Assembly: GCA_003327425.1 (NCBI GenBank)
Contig: QOQW01000022.1
Coordinates: 51,783-115,782, forward strand
Direction of reading: 5' to 3'
DNA: 64,000 bases
Origin: Candidatus Ozemibacter sibiricus
GTDB lineage: Bacteria > Muiribacteriota > Ozemobacteria > Ozemobacterales > Ozemobacteraceae
Position 1 is the first letter of the stretch. Each line of letters starts with the position of its first letter. The notes beneath the pieces were generated by a model. It saw only the letters and a list, made by a program, of their open reading frames with translations. It made no database searches and was not told the origin of the DNA. This document shows, in pieces, positions 26,001 through 34,305 of the stretch. The translations under genes and the position numbers were made by a program.

Positions 26001-26593
26001 GACACAAGAAAATCGGACGCAAATTCGGCCGGGAGTCCCACCAGAGGAGCGCGCTGCTGCGCTCGCTGTGCTCTTCCCTGGTCAAGTATGAACGCATCCA
26101 GACCACCCTCGCCAAAGCCAAGGACCTGCGGCGGATGATCGAGAAGGCCGTGACCATGGCCAAGCAGGAAGGCGCGTTGAAGAAGCCCGAACTGTACGGG
26201 TTCTTCCACTCCTCCGAAGACAAAGAGATCGTGGGCCGCGATGCGATCAAACGCTACCTCTCCAATCTGCCCAAGACGGTCCGCGAGAAGGCCGAGAAAT
26301 ACATCGAGAACCCCACCCAGAACCCCAAGCCCGACTTCATCGTCGAGCTGCTCACCAGCGATGGCGAACGCGCCAAGGGGCCGAAGATCCTGCGGGTGGA
26401 AGGCATCATGACCAAGCTGGTCAAGCGGATCGCCCCGCGCTTCAAGGAGCAGGGCGGCGGCTACACCCGCATCTTCAAGCTGGGCAAACGGCGGGGCGAT
26501 GCCGCCGAGATGGCCTTGATCGAATTCCTGCCGGCCGGGCAGGTCAGCGAGCAGCCCCGCCAGATCGGCTGGAAGCCCTGCCGCACCGCCTGA
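25997..26593 (+). CDS. rplQ: 50S ribosomal protein L17 with internal insertion
   Basis: L17 lies near the tunnel exit. The N-terminal block MRHKKIGRKFGRESHQRSAL and the C-terminal GGGYTRIFKLGKRRGDAAEMALIE block are clear. Between them, residues ~80-138 are an extra segment of about 55-60 residues absent from ordinary L17, and about 20 residues extend the C-terminus, giving 198 aa against 115-130. GGAGGA within rpoA is the ribosome binding site; the ATG overlaps the rpoA stop. Confidence 0.92.
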   Translation: MRHKKIGRKFGRESHQRSALLRSLCSSLVKYERIQTTLAKAKDLRRMIEKAVTMAKQEGALKKPELYGFFHSSEDKEIVGRDAIKRYLSNLPKTVREKAEKYIENPTQNPKPDFIVELLTSDGERAKGPKILRVEGIMTKLVKRIAPRFKEQGGGYTRIFKLGKRRGDAAEMALIEFLPAGQVSEQPRQIGWKPCRTA

Positions 26594-26615
26594 TCCGGAG
26601 GACGTTCCCCGTTCC

Positions 26616-27473
26616 TTGACACGGCTGACGTTCGACCGGGTCGGCTACCGTCACACGCCCACCACCTCCCCGATCCTCGGGGAGGTTTCTTTTTCCCTCG
26701 CGCGCGGCGAGCTGGTCGGGTTGTTCGGGCGCAACGGGGCGGGCAAGTCGACCCTGACCCGGCTGGCTGCCGGTCTGCTGCTGCCGACCTCGGGGCGGGT
26801 CGAGGTGGCCGGGCTCTGCACCTCGACGCGTGATCCCGAGATTCAGCGGCGGGTGGGTATTCTCTTCCAGGAGGCCGATCGACAGATCGTCGGGGTCACG
26901 GTGGAAGAGGATCTGGCCTTCGGCCCCGAGAACCTGGGCATGGAACCAGCACTGATGCGGGCCCGGGTTCGGGCCACCGCCGAGCGGCTGGGGCTGGGGG
27001 CCTGGCTGCGCCGGCCGGTCGCCGAGCTGTCGGGGGGAATGCGGCAGAAACTGGCTCTGGGCGGGGTGCTGGTCATGGATCCCGATTTCCTGCTGCTCGA
27101 CGAGCCGACTTCCCAGCTCGATCCCTGGGCGCGGCGCGAGTTCTGGGACCTCCTGCTGGAGGTGCGCCGGGAACGCGGGCTGGGTATTCTCGTCGTCTCT
27201 CCCCGGCCGGCCGAGACCGATCGGCTGGAGCGGGCGTTGGTGCTGGATGGCGGGCGACTGGCGTTCGACGGGCCGCTCGCCGATCTGTGGGCCTTGCCCG
27301 AGCCGGAAGTTACGGCCTGGGGGGTGCGCGTGCCGGAGGGCATCCGGTGTCAACGACTGGGCTTCGTCTCGGGCCAGGCCTGGGGCTTGTCGCCAAGCGG
27401 CAACCCGCAGGACCGGCCGCCTGGGCAGGAGGGGCCGGACCAAGCCGGGGGCGGTCGGGAGGCCACGCCATGA
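26616..27473 (+). CDS. ECF/cobalt-type transporter ATPase (first of pair), lacks switch histidine
   Basis: ABC ATPase of an energy-coupling factor transporter, used for vitamins or metal ions. The P-loop GRNGAGKST is at residues 38-46, a Q-loop FQEAD follows, then signature LSGGMRQKL and Walker B LLLDEPTSQLD. The H-loop, normally VTHD or VTHE, reads VVSPRPAE, so the catalytic switch histidine is missing. The C-terminal ~40 residues are Gly/Pro/Gln-rich. The 285-aa frame starts at TTG 26616 with GGAGG about 11 bases upstream; this start is the least certain part. It follows rplQ by 22 bp and overlaps the next ATPase as ATGA, the usual rplQ-ecfA-ecfA-ecfT layout. Confidence 0.85.
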   Translation: MTRLTFDRVGYRHTPTTSPILGEVSFSLARGELVGLFGRNGAGKSTLTRLAAGLLLPTSGRVEVAGLCTSTRDPEIQRRVGILFQEADRQIVGVTVEEDLAFGPENLGMEPALMRARVRATAERLGLGAWLRRPVAELSGGMRQKLALGGVLVMDPDFLLLDEPTSQLDPWARREFWDLLLEVRRERGLGILVVSPRPAETDRLERALVLDGGRLAFDGPLADLWALPEPEVTAWGVRVPEGIRCQRLGFVSGQAWGLSPSGNPQDRPPGQEGPDQAGGGREATP

Positions 27474-28513
27474 ACCTCCATCTGGACGGCCTGACCGTCG
27501 GCCGCGACGGGGTGGCCGTCGTCGGGCCGCTGACGGGGTGGTGGCCCGGGCCGGGCTTGCATCTGATCATCGGGCCCACGGGGAGCGGGAAGACCACCTT
27601 GCTGATGACCCTGGCCGGCTTTTTGCCGCCCATCGCGGGCCGGGTGCGGGTCTCGGAAGGTCGCTCCACGACGATGGCGGCGGGAGAGGAAGGCCGGCCA
27701 TCCCTGGCCGACCAGCAGGAATGGCACGGCGAAGGGCGCACCTGCCTGGCCTTCCAGAACCCCGAACAGCTGTTCTTCCTGCCCACGGTCGGCGACGAGG
27801 TCGTCTATGCCTTGCGGGCCCGCGGCTGGGCCGCGGCGTCGGCCGAGAGCGAAGGCCGGGCCTGGCTCGAGCGGTGGGGGGTGCGTCCAGACCTCTTCTG
27901 GGAGCGGAACCCCCTGACCCTCTCGGGCGGGGAGAAACGGCGGGTCGCTCTGGCCGCCTGCACGGTCTTCCGCCCGCCGCTCATCCTGCTCGACGAGCCC
28001 CTGGCCGGTCTCGACGGCGACGGGCAGGATCACCTGCTGCACGTGCTGGGCGGGCTCGCCGCCGAACATCTGGTGGTGGTCGTCACCCACGACGTGGAGC
28101 CGTTCCTGCCGCTGGCTCGAGGGCTGGTGTTGCTGCCGCGGCCAGCCTTCGCCCGAGGGAAGGAAGTGGTGGCGGGGGAAGGGGGCGGGGCCGCGGCCGC
28201 GAGGGACAGCAGCATGGCCGGCTGCGGAGCGGCCGGACCAGGAACCGACAAGCCGTCGACAGGCTTGGCGGCAACGCCGGAGGCGGGGCCGCCTGCCCCT
28301 CGCTGGTTCGGCCATGGCCGGGAGTTCCTGGCGGCGGCGCTGGCCGATCCATCGGTGTTTCCGCTGCCGGAGTGGTATCGGGGCGCCGTCGCGGCGCTGC
28401 CGTCGACGGTTCCGCTGCCCTGGCCGACCGCGGCGGACGTACGGGCCGCGCTCGCCGGCGGGGCGATCTCGGCCACCGCCACGGCGGGGAAGGAGGGCCC
28501 ATGCGCAGTCTGA
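27470..28513 (+). CDS. ECF/cobalt-type transporter ATPase (second of pair)
   Basis: Second ABC ATPase of the ECF module. The P-loop GPTGSGKTT, Q-loop FQNPEQLFF, signature LSGGEKRRVAL, Walker B LILLDEPLAGLDGDG and an intact H-loop VTHD are all visible. The 347-aa protein carries about 100 residues beyond the ATPase fold, Ala/Gly/Pro-rich followed by a short conserved-looking segment (FPLPEWYRGAVAALPS). The ATG overlaps the previous stop and the end overlaps the T-component start by 13 bases, indicating a tightly coupled A-A-T operon. Confidence 0.86.
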   Translation: MNLHLDGLTVGRDGVAVVGPLTGWWPGPGLHLIIGPTGSGKTTLLMTLAGFLPPIAGRVRVSEGRSTTMAAGEEGRPSLADQQEWHGEGRTCLAFQNPEQLFFLPTVGDEVVYALRARGWAAASAESEGRAWLERWGVRPDLFWERNPLTLSGGEKRRVALAACTVFRPPLILLDEPLAGLDGDGQDHLLHVLGGLAAEHLVVVVTHDVEPFLPLARGLVLLPRPAFARGKEVVAGEGGGAAAARDSSMAGCGAAGPGTDKPSTGLAATPEAGPPAPRWFGHGREFLAAALADPSVFPLPEWYRGAVAALPSTVPLPWPTAADVRAALAGGAISATATAGKEGPCAV

Positions 28514-29277
28514 CCTATCGGCCCGCCGACACCTTTCTCTATCGGCTCCATCCAGTCACCAAAGGGGTGGGCACCTTCCTCTGGATCCTCTGGTTTTCGT
28601 TGCACCCATGGGGCCTGCCGGCCTCGCTGGCGGGGCTGTTGGGCCTGCTGCTGGTGGCCCGGCTGGGCGGGGTGCCCGTGCTCGAGATCCTGCGGGAATT
28701 GCGAGGGTTGATCCTGCTCCTGATCGTGGTGGCGCTGATCAATCTGGGCGGGGAAGGCCCGGCCGTGGGCTGGCGCGCCGGCGATGCGGTGGTGCGGGTG
28801 TGCGGCATCTTCCTGTGGTCGGCGGTGCTGGTCACCATCAGCTCGCCGGCCGAACTCACCCACTTCTGGGAACTGGCATTCCGCCCGCTCGGGTTGTTCG
28901 GGGTCGCGGCCCACGAACTGGCTCTGGTCATGGTCATTGGCTTGCGCTTCCTGCCGGTCGTCCTGGAGGAGATGGAGCGCATCCGGATGGCTCAGGCGGC
29001 CCGCGGGGCCGGCCTGCCGGCCGGGGCCGGTCTGGTGGCGCGGGTGCATCATCTGCTGCCGCTGTTGATTCCCACCCTGGTGCTGTCCATCCATCGGGCC
29101 AGCGACCTGGCGCTGGCCATGGAAGCCCGGGGCTACCGCCTGTCCGGGCAGCGGTCCCGCTACCACGAGTTCCGGCCGCAGGCGGGCGACCTGGCGGCAG
29201 CCTTCCTGCTGCTGGCCCTCATCATCGGCACCCTGTGGGGACGATGGCCGGCGGCGAGCCTGGGGCGAGGGCTGTGA
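28501..29277 (+). CDS. ECF transporter transmembrane T component (CbiQ/EcfT)
   Basis: Membrane coupling subunit that links the two ATPases to a substrate-binding S component. The 258-aa product has about six hydrophobic segments, the family start with DTFLYRLHPVTKG, and the coupling motif pair ending in MEARGYR near residue 212 (AMEARGYRLSGQRS), which matches the EcfT Ala-Arg-Gly signature; an earlier AARGAG motif is also present. No S component or truA-rplM-rpsI follows, so substrate specificity cannot be read from the neighbourhood. Confidence 0.87.
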   Translation: MRSLTYRPADTFLYRLHPVTKGVGTFLWILWFSLHPWGLPASLAGLLGLLLVARLGGVPVLEILRELRGLILLLIVVALINLGGEGPAVGWRAGDAVVRVCGIFLWSAVLVTISSPAELTHFWELAFRPLGLFGVAAHELALVMVIGLRFLPVVLEEMERIRMAQAARGAGLPAGAGLVARVHHLLPLLIPTLVLSIHRASDLALAMEARGYRLSGQRSRYHEFRPQAGDLAAAFLLLALIIGTLWGRWPAASLGRGL

Positions 29278-29430
29278 GACCTCTGGCCCCATGGCCAACG
29301 GCCCACGGGCCGGGCGCTGGGCGCGGGAGAGCCAGGAGGCCGGAGGGAAATGCCTGGCGTACCCGTGATCTGGCGCCTTCTTCGGACCGATGCGGGGAGA
29401 TTCCGGCCCGAAAGGGGGCCGACTTTTCCA

Positions 29431-29442
29431 AGGTCGCGACCT
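29431..29442. promoter_or_regulatory. Perfect 12-bp palindrome upstream of the PRTase-like gene
   Basis: AGGTCGCGACCT is a perfect palindrome 43 bp before the start at 29486, followed by TAGGGT (29447-29452), a possible weak -10. It could be an operator, but no -35 is convincing and GC-rich palindromes arise by chance. Confidence 0.3.
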
Positions 29443-29485
29443 GTGGTAGGGTGGGCCAGCCAACGTCACGAGACGGGAGGGATCC

Positions 29486-30520
29486 ATGGATCAGCTGCGA
29501 CCCCTGCATCGTTCGGAGGCGTGTTCCCTGTATGAAATCGTCGGGGGACCGGAAGATGCAGCCCGCCGGTATCTGGTGTCGACCCCCGAGACACGGAGCA
29601 TCTGCAACGATCCCACGGTCGTCGGTCTCGCCTACACCAATGCCCTTCGCCAGGCCTGCCGCAAGGCTCTCGAGCGGCTGCGGGAACACCAGCCCTGGCC
29701 GTTGCGCGAAGCCCGCACCACCGTCCTGCATATCTTGCGCGGCGGGCTCAATTTCGGGTTGCGCGACGCCTTGCATGAGGCCTACGGCTGGAACCGCCAC
29801 GGCTCGGCCTTCATCAGCGCGCAGCGGGCGCGCCGCAGCAGCAACCTCGAAGACTGGCACATCACCGAAGGCTCCTATCAGAAGGTCTATCTCGCTCCGG
29901 AGGCCGACATCGTCTTCGGTGACGTGGTGGCCACCGGTACCAGCCTGGAGTATGCCCTGCAGCAGTTGTTGATCCTGGCGAAAAAAGCCGGCGCGTCGAT
30001 CCGGTCGGTGCTCTTCTTCTCGATTGGCGGGATTCGCTCCGAAGAGATCCTGAACAAGATCCAGATCGCCTGCCGCCAGCGGTTTCCGGGGTTCGTGGGG
30101 GCGGCCACCGTCTATTTCGAAGGGCGATTCGGCATCGCCTTTCCCGACACCGACCTCCGCATCAAGATCTCCGGCACCGACCTGCTGCGGAAGAACGGCT
30201 TGTACACCCCCGAATTCATCGAATCGCAGTATGACGATCCCGCCTATCCCATCGAGCGGTGCGCCATCTACGATGCGGGCTCGCGGGCCTTCTGGCTGCC
30301 TGAATTCGTCGAAGACGTCTGGGACTATTGGCTGCAGACCTCCTGGCTGGCCAAAGAAGGAGTGACCTACGCCGATCTGCTGAAGGAGCGAGCGCCCGAC
30401 CTCGATCCGGCCCGCTTCGAGGCGCCTGACCTGCTCGACCTCTGCGAGCGGCAGATTGCCGCCTGCGAACGGCTCCTGGAGGGAATGGATCTGCCCAAGC
30501 CGGCTTTCAAGAAGGAATGA
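29486..30520 (+). CDS. Phosphoribosyltransferase-like protein of unknown substrate
   Basis: A 344-aa soluble protein with a type I phosphoribosyltransferase signature: VFGDVVATGTS at about residues 143-153 resembles the PRPP-binding loop, and VLHILRGGLNFGLRDAL near residue 75 resembles the uracil-PRTase-like LRAGLG block. The rest, including a long C-terminal portion (about 200-344), is not one I recognise. It stands alone, with its own ribosome binding site (GGGAGG) and unrelated neighbours. Whether it is a nucleobase salvage enzyme, a regulator or a tRNA/RNA-modifying relative cannot be decided from the sequence. Confidence 0.65.
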   Translation: MDQLRPLHRSEACSLYEIVGGPEDAARRYLVSTPETRSICNDPTVVGLAYTNALRQACRKALERLREHQPWPLREARTTVLHILRGGLNFGLRDALHEAYGWNRHGSAFISAQRARRSSNLEDWHITEGSYQKVYLAPEADIVFGDVVATGTSLEYALQQLLILAKKAGASIRSVLFFSIGGIRSEEILNKIQIACRQRFPGFVGAATVYFEGRFGIAFPDTDLRIKISGTDLLRKNGLYTPEFIESQYDDPAYPIERCAIYDAGSRAFWLPEFVEDVWDYWLQTSWLAKEGVTYADLLKERAPDLDPARFEAPDLLDLCERQIAACERLLEGMDLPKPAFKKE

Positions 30521-30658
30521 CCACCCGTTGGGCACCAACGCCCGTCGGTCGGAAAGCCGAGCCGGCCCCCCCTAACCCTGGTGCCCATCGCTGAGGGAGA
30601 GGTCTGGGCCTGGCGCCTTTCGGTTGAAACCAGAGCCATCCTGAAAGATAATGGAGGT

Positions 30659-31672
30659 ATGACGGAACCAACCACAGCAGCCGGGAGGCATTCCCCGACC
30701 ATCAGTGGGCGACCGTCACCCGATTGCCTTCCCAGGCGGCGGCCTTGGTGGCTGCTCATGCTGCTGCCCGGTCTGTGGGGAATGGTGGGATGCGGCTTCG
30801 ATCCGACCTTCCACCGCCCCAATGTGATTGCTGCCGCCCCCGATGGATCCTTCCTGGTGCTCAACGACTCCCAGGCGAAGCGGTTGCTCGTCCTTGATCG
30901 CAACTTCCGTCTCATCCGCGAGATCACCCATCCCAACTTGTACAACGCCTGGGGCGTCGGGGTCACCGACCGCGAGATCATCGTGCTCAACAACCGCTCG
31001 ACCGGCGTCGGGCAGAACCGCGCCGAACGGGAGGCGTTCACGGTCTACGAAGTGCTCTATTTCGACCATCAGGGCAATCTCCGGCGCGCCCGTTCCTGGG
31101 AAGGGGCCAGGAGTCCCTTGAAAGCGGCGGGCGGGTTCCATCGGGACGTCGATGGCTCGCTGGTGATCGCCGATTATCGGCAGAATTGCCTGGTCCGGGT
31201 CGATCCGCATGGGGAATTTGCCGGGACCATCGCTACCTACGGCACCGAACCGGGATACCTGTGGTATCCCAATGATGTGTGCGGCACGCTCGATGGCGGC
31301 CTGCTGGTCGCCGACCAGTACAATAGCCGTCTGCAGTTGTTCGACGGCGATGGCACCTTTCGCCAGGTGGTCAGCGCGCGGGGCGACGACCCGGGGTTCA
31401 TGAATTTTCCGCAGTATGTCACCCGCGATCGCGATGGCAACGTCTACGTCACCGAACTTGGAACCATGCGGGTCTCGATGTTCGACCACACGTTCTCGTT
31501 CGTGCGCACGATGAGTCCGCCGCGCCGCGACGAGGCCGAGCTGTTCCAGTTGTTCGGTCTTTGCGTGTTGGAAGACCCGCGCCGCGTGGTGGTGGTCGAT
31601 TCCCTCAACAACCGTTTGTATGTCTTCGACGGGCAAGGCGCCTTCCTCGAGACCGTCGACCGGGTACGGTGA
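30659..31672 (+). CDS. NHL-repeat lipoprotein (beta-propeller)
   Basis: Predicted exported lipoprotein. A basic stretch PRRR and a hydrophobic segment end in the lipobox MVGC, after which the mature protein is a chain of NHL-type repeats (for example DGSLVIADYRQNCLVRVD, GGLLVADQYNSRLQLFD, DGNVYVTELGTMRVSMFD, VVVVDSLNNRLYVFD), the pattern of a six-bladed beta-propeller that binds proteins or ligands outside the cytoplasm. The start is uncertain: ATG 30659 gives a long n-region and has GGAGG only one base away; ATG 30758 would lose the basic region. The stop overlaps the region immediately before the GGDEF gene, suggesting the propeller and the cyclase are co-expressed, perhaps as a sensor pair. 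Confidence 0.8.
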   Translation: MTEPTTAAGRHSPTISGRPSPDCLPRRRPWWLLMLLPGLWGMVGCGFDPTFHRPNVIAAAPDGSFLVLNDSQAKRLLVLDRNFRLIREITHPNLYNAWGVGVTDREIIVLNNRSTGVGQNRAEREAFTVYEVLYFDHQGNLRRARSWEGARSPLKAAGGFHRDVDGSLVIADYRQNCLVRVDPHGEFAGTIATYGTEPGYLWYPNDVCGTLDGGLLVADQYNSRLQLFDGDGTFRQVVSARGDDPGFMNFPQYVTRDRDGNVYVTELGTMRVSMFDHTFSFVRTMSPPRRDEAELFQLFGLCVLEDPRRVVVVDSLNNRLYVFDGQGAFLETVDRVR

Positions 31673-31680
31673 GTCTGGCG

Positions 31681-33492
31681 ATGCTGCGTTCCCTCCGATG
31701 GCGGCTCTTCCTGTGGTTCGGGGCGCTGGTGGTGCTCGGGGTGGTGGCCATCAGTTTCGGCACCTACCGCTATGCCTCCGAACGATTCGAACGACAGCTG
31801 GGCAACCAATTGAAAGCGGTCGCCTACAGCGTGGCGGCGCTTCTCGATCCGGAGGGGCTGGCCGCGGCATCCTCCCATTGGGATCCGGTTCTGGTCGAGA
31901 CCCGGCGCCGGCTGCAGATCTTCTCTGAGCATTTCGACCTGTCCTGGATCGGCCTCTACCGCTTCAACGGCCGCTTCCTCATCCATCTGGCCGACGGCGG
32001 CGACAGTGGGGACGGGTTCTGCTATGGCTACCCCATCCTGGATGTCCCGGCCGAAGTACCGACCGCCTGGAACAATGGGGAATCCATCTTCGTGCCTCGC
32101 TATCAAGATGCCTTCGGCACCTGGATCTCGGTCTTCCACCCGATCAAGAATGCCTCGGGCACGGTCGTGGCCGTGCTCGATGTCAGCCGCAATGCCGACG
32201 AAGTGACAGATCTCCAACAAGGGATCGTGGCCCAGACGGTCAGAATGACGGCGCTCATCGCCTTGCTGACCTTGGTGACCTGCTTCCTGGTGGCGCGGTT
32301 CACGACCCGGCAGCTCGAACTGGTCAGCCAGACCGTGCGGGAGATCAAAGCGGGGAACCTGCACTTGCGGCTGCCGCCCTTGTCGGGCAGTCTCGAACTC
32401 GAGACGTTCGTCGAGTCGTTCAACGGCATGCTCGGGTCGCTCGAACGGAGCCAGGCCGATCTGCAACGGCGTGTCAGCGAGTTGAAAGCGCTCAACGAGA
32501 TTTCGACCAAGATCAATTACGCTTCGAGCACGATGGAGATTCTGCGGGTGATCCTCGAGAAATCGGTGGTGGGCCTGCAGGCGACTCAGGGCAGCATCAT
32601 GCTGCTCGACGAGGAAAAGCAGGCGCTGGTCGTGCAGGTCGTCTGGCCCGAGGATGCGGATGAACAGCGCCGGGCCAGCCGTGAACTCCGTCCTGGGGAA
32701 GGGCTCGCCGGCCGGGCCTTCCTCGATCGTCAGCCGCTGGTGTTCAATCGTGGCTCTGAGGGATGCCTCAAGCCGTATGAACAAACGCTTCCCGCCAGCA
32801 CTCAGAACATCCTCTGCGTTCCGTTGGTGAGCGACCAGCGGGCGATCGGGGTCGTCAGCATCATCAACCGGACCAGCGGACCATTCGGCGAGGATGATAT
32901 GGCGCTGGCCAGCACCATGGCCGCTCAGGTGGCGCTGGCGCTCGAAAAGGCCCGCTTGTACGAACTGGCGATCACTGATGGTCTCACCAAGCTGTATGTC
33001 CATCGGTATTTCCAGCTCAGTCTCGACAACGAATTGCGACGGTGCCGACGGTACAGCAGCGAGTTCGTGCTGATCCTGTTCGACATCGATCATTTCAAGA
33101 AATTCAACGATACCTACGGGCATCAGACGGGCGACCTCGTGCTGGCTCACACGGCTCGCATCTTGAAAGGGGCCTTACGTTCGGTCGACCTCGCCGCCCG
33201 CTACGGCGGCGAGGAATTCGCCGTGATCCTGCCGGAGAGCAATGTGACCTCGGGGCTGGCGGTGGCCGAGCGGATCCGCAAGGCGGTCGAAGCCTACGAT
33301 TTCCCCGGCCAGAACCAATCGTTGAAAGTGACCATCAGCCTGGGGATTGCCGGCTATCCCACGCATGCCGAAGAGAAAATTGACCTCATCCGGAAAGCCG
33401 ATGTCGCCCTCTACCAATCCAAGAAACGCGGGCGGAACACGGCGACCATCTTCGACCCCGCCTTCGGAACCACTCCCCCCGCCAAGACCTGA
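31681..33492 (+). CDS. Membrane diguanylate cyclase: sensor-HAMP-GAF-GGDEF
   Basis: A 603-aa inner-membrane signalling protein. Segment 8-28 is a first transmembrane helix, ~30-185 a periplasmic sensor region, ~187-206 a second helix (MTALIALLTLVTCFLVARF), followed by HAMP, a coiled stretch, a GAF domain (about 285-430) and a GGDEF domain with DIDHFKKFNDTYGH and active-site GGEEF at 509-513. An RSVD inhibitory site lies five residues before GGEEF, so product inhibition by c-di-GMP is expected. An alternative GTG start at 31669 overlaps the lipoprotein stop; ATG 31681 was preferred for its GGTGAG site. Likely co-transcribed with the NHL lipoprotein. Confidence 0.9.
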   Translation: MLRSLRWRLFLWFGALVVLGVVAISFGTYRYASERFERQLGNQLKAVAYSVAALLDPEGLAAASSHWDPVLVETRRRLQIFSEHFDLSWIGLYRFNGRFLIHLADGGDSGDGFCYGYPILDVPAEVPTAWNNGESIFVPRYQDAFGTWISVFHPIKNASGTVVAVLDVSRNADEVTDLQQGIVAQTVRMTALIALLTLVTCFLVARFTTRQLELVSQTVREIKAGNLHLRLPPLSGSLELETFVESFNGMLGSLERSQADLQRRVSELKALNEISTKINYASSTMEILRVILEKSVVGLQATQGSIMLLDEEKQALVVQVVWPEDADEQRRASRELRPGEGLAGRAFLDRQPLVFNRGSEGCLKPYEQTLPASTQNILCVPLVSDQRAIGVVSIINRTSGPFGEDDMALASTMAAQVALALEKARLYELAITDGLTKLYVHRYFQLSLDNELRRCRRYSSEFVLILFDIDHFKKFNDTYGHQTGDLVLAHTARILKGALRSVDLAARYGGEEFAVILPESNVTSGLAVAERIRKAVEAYDFPGQNQSLKVTISLGIAGYPTHAEEKIDLIRKADVALYQSKKRGRNTATIFDPAFGTTPPAKT

Positions 33493-33706
33493 CTATCAAC
33501 CAACACGGTGTGGTGTGCGGCCGCCCGCGGTGCGGGCCAACCGCAGCCAAGGAGCAGAGGCACCGGCTCCGGGAGGGGGATGGCAGGGCCTTCAGGCGTG
33601 GGGCCTGGGCGACGTGGTGGGGGACCCCTGGCGGGCTGGGGCCCACCCCAGATCGATCAGGAGCGCGGTCTCGAGGGCCAGCGGCCTGAAGCAGGTGGAC
33701 GGGCGC

Positions 33707-34198
33707 TCAGTCGGCGACCGCTTCGCGCTTCTGGCGTCCGGTCATGGTCTCGATGGTCAGGACGATGCAGCTGCAGGCGGCCGCCGCTTTTTCCGTGACC
33801 GGGTCGGTGGTGGGATCGAGGCCGAGCTTGCGGTAGAAGTAGTCCTTGAAGCGGCGCAGCCAGTCGAGCCGTTCGCCCGCCTCTTCGATGATGCGGGCGG
33901 TGCCATGGCACATCACCGATTCGAAGCGGTAGGTGCAACCGCCTTCGGCCTGGTGCGGCCTGGTGCGATCGATGTGGCGCGACACCACGAAACAGGCGCG
34001 GGGATTGCGCCGGATCAGATCGAGTTTGCGTCCGGTCATGGCGCCGTGGATGACGATGGTTTCGTCGAGAAAGGCATAGGAAACGGGGACCACATAGGGG
34101 CGGTCGCCGTCGACCAGGCCGAGGTAGCCGGTGTCCTCCTCGCGCAGGATCTTCGCCATGGCCTCCGCCGATAGATTGGGCGCGTATTTCAGACTCAT
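33707..34198 (-). CDS. Pyridoxamine 5'-phosphate oxidase-like flavoprotein (Nim type)
   Basis: A 163-aa split-barrel FMN-binding protein of the nitroimidazole-reductase/PNPOx-like group. The pattern EEDTGYLGLVDGDRPYVVPV, FLDETIVIHGAMTGRKLDLI and NPRACFVVSRH is typical, and MCHGTARII forms a later strand. These enzymes reduce small molecules with NAD(P)H or bind heme or flavin; the substrate is not predictable. The ATG at 34198 is preferred over an upstream start because AGGAGG lies seven bases before it. It is convergent with the GGDEF gene and divergent from the glycerophosphodiesterase gene. Confidence 0.85.
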   Translation of the reverse strand: MSLKYAPNLSAEAMAKILREEDTGYLGLVDGDRPYVVPVSYAFLDETIVIHGAMTGRKLDLIRRNPRACFVVSRHIDRTRPHQAEGGCTYRFESVMCHGTARIIEEAGERLDWLRRFKDYFYRKLGLDPTTDPVTEKAAAACSCIVLTIETMTGRQKREAVAD

Positions 34199-34305
34199 AC
34201 AGCCTCCTGGTTCTCGGCGATAGTGTAGCATGGGTGGGCCCCTTGACGCCGCGCCAGCGGTCAGGGAAAATGGGCGTGTTCGAAGTCATGCCAGGAGAGG
34301 ATGCC

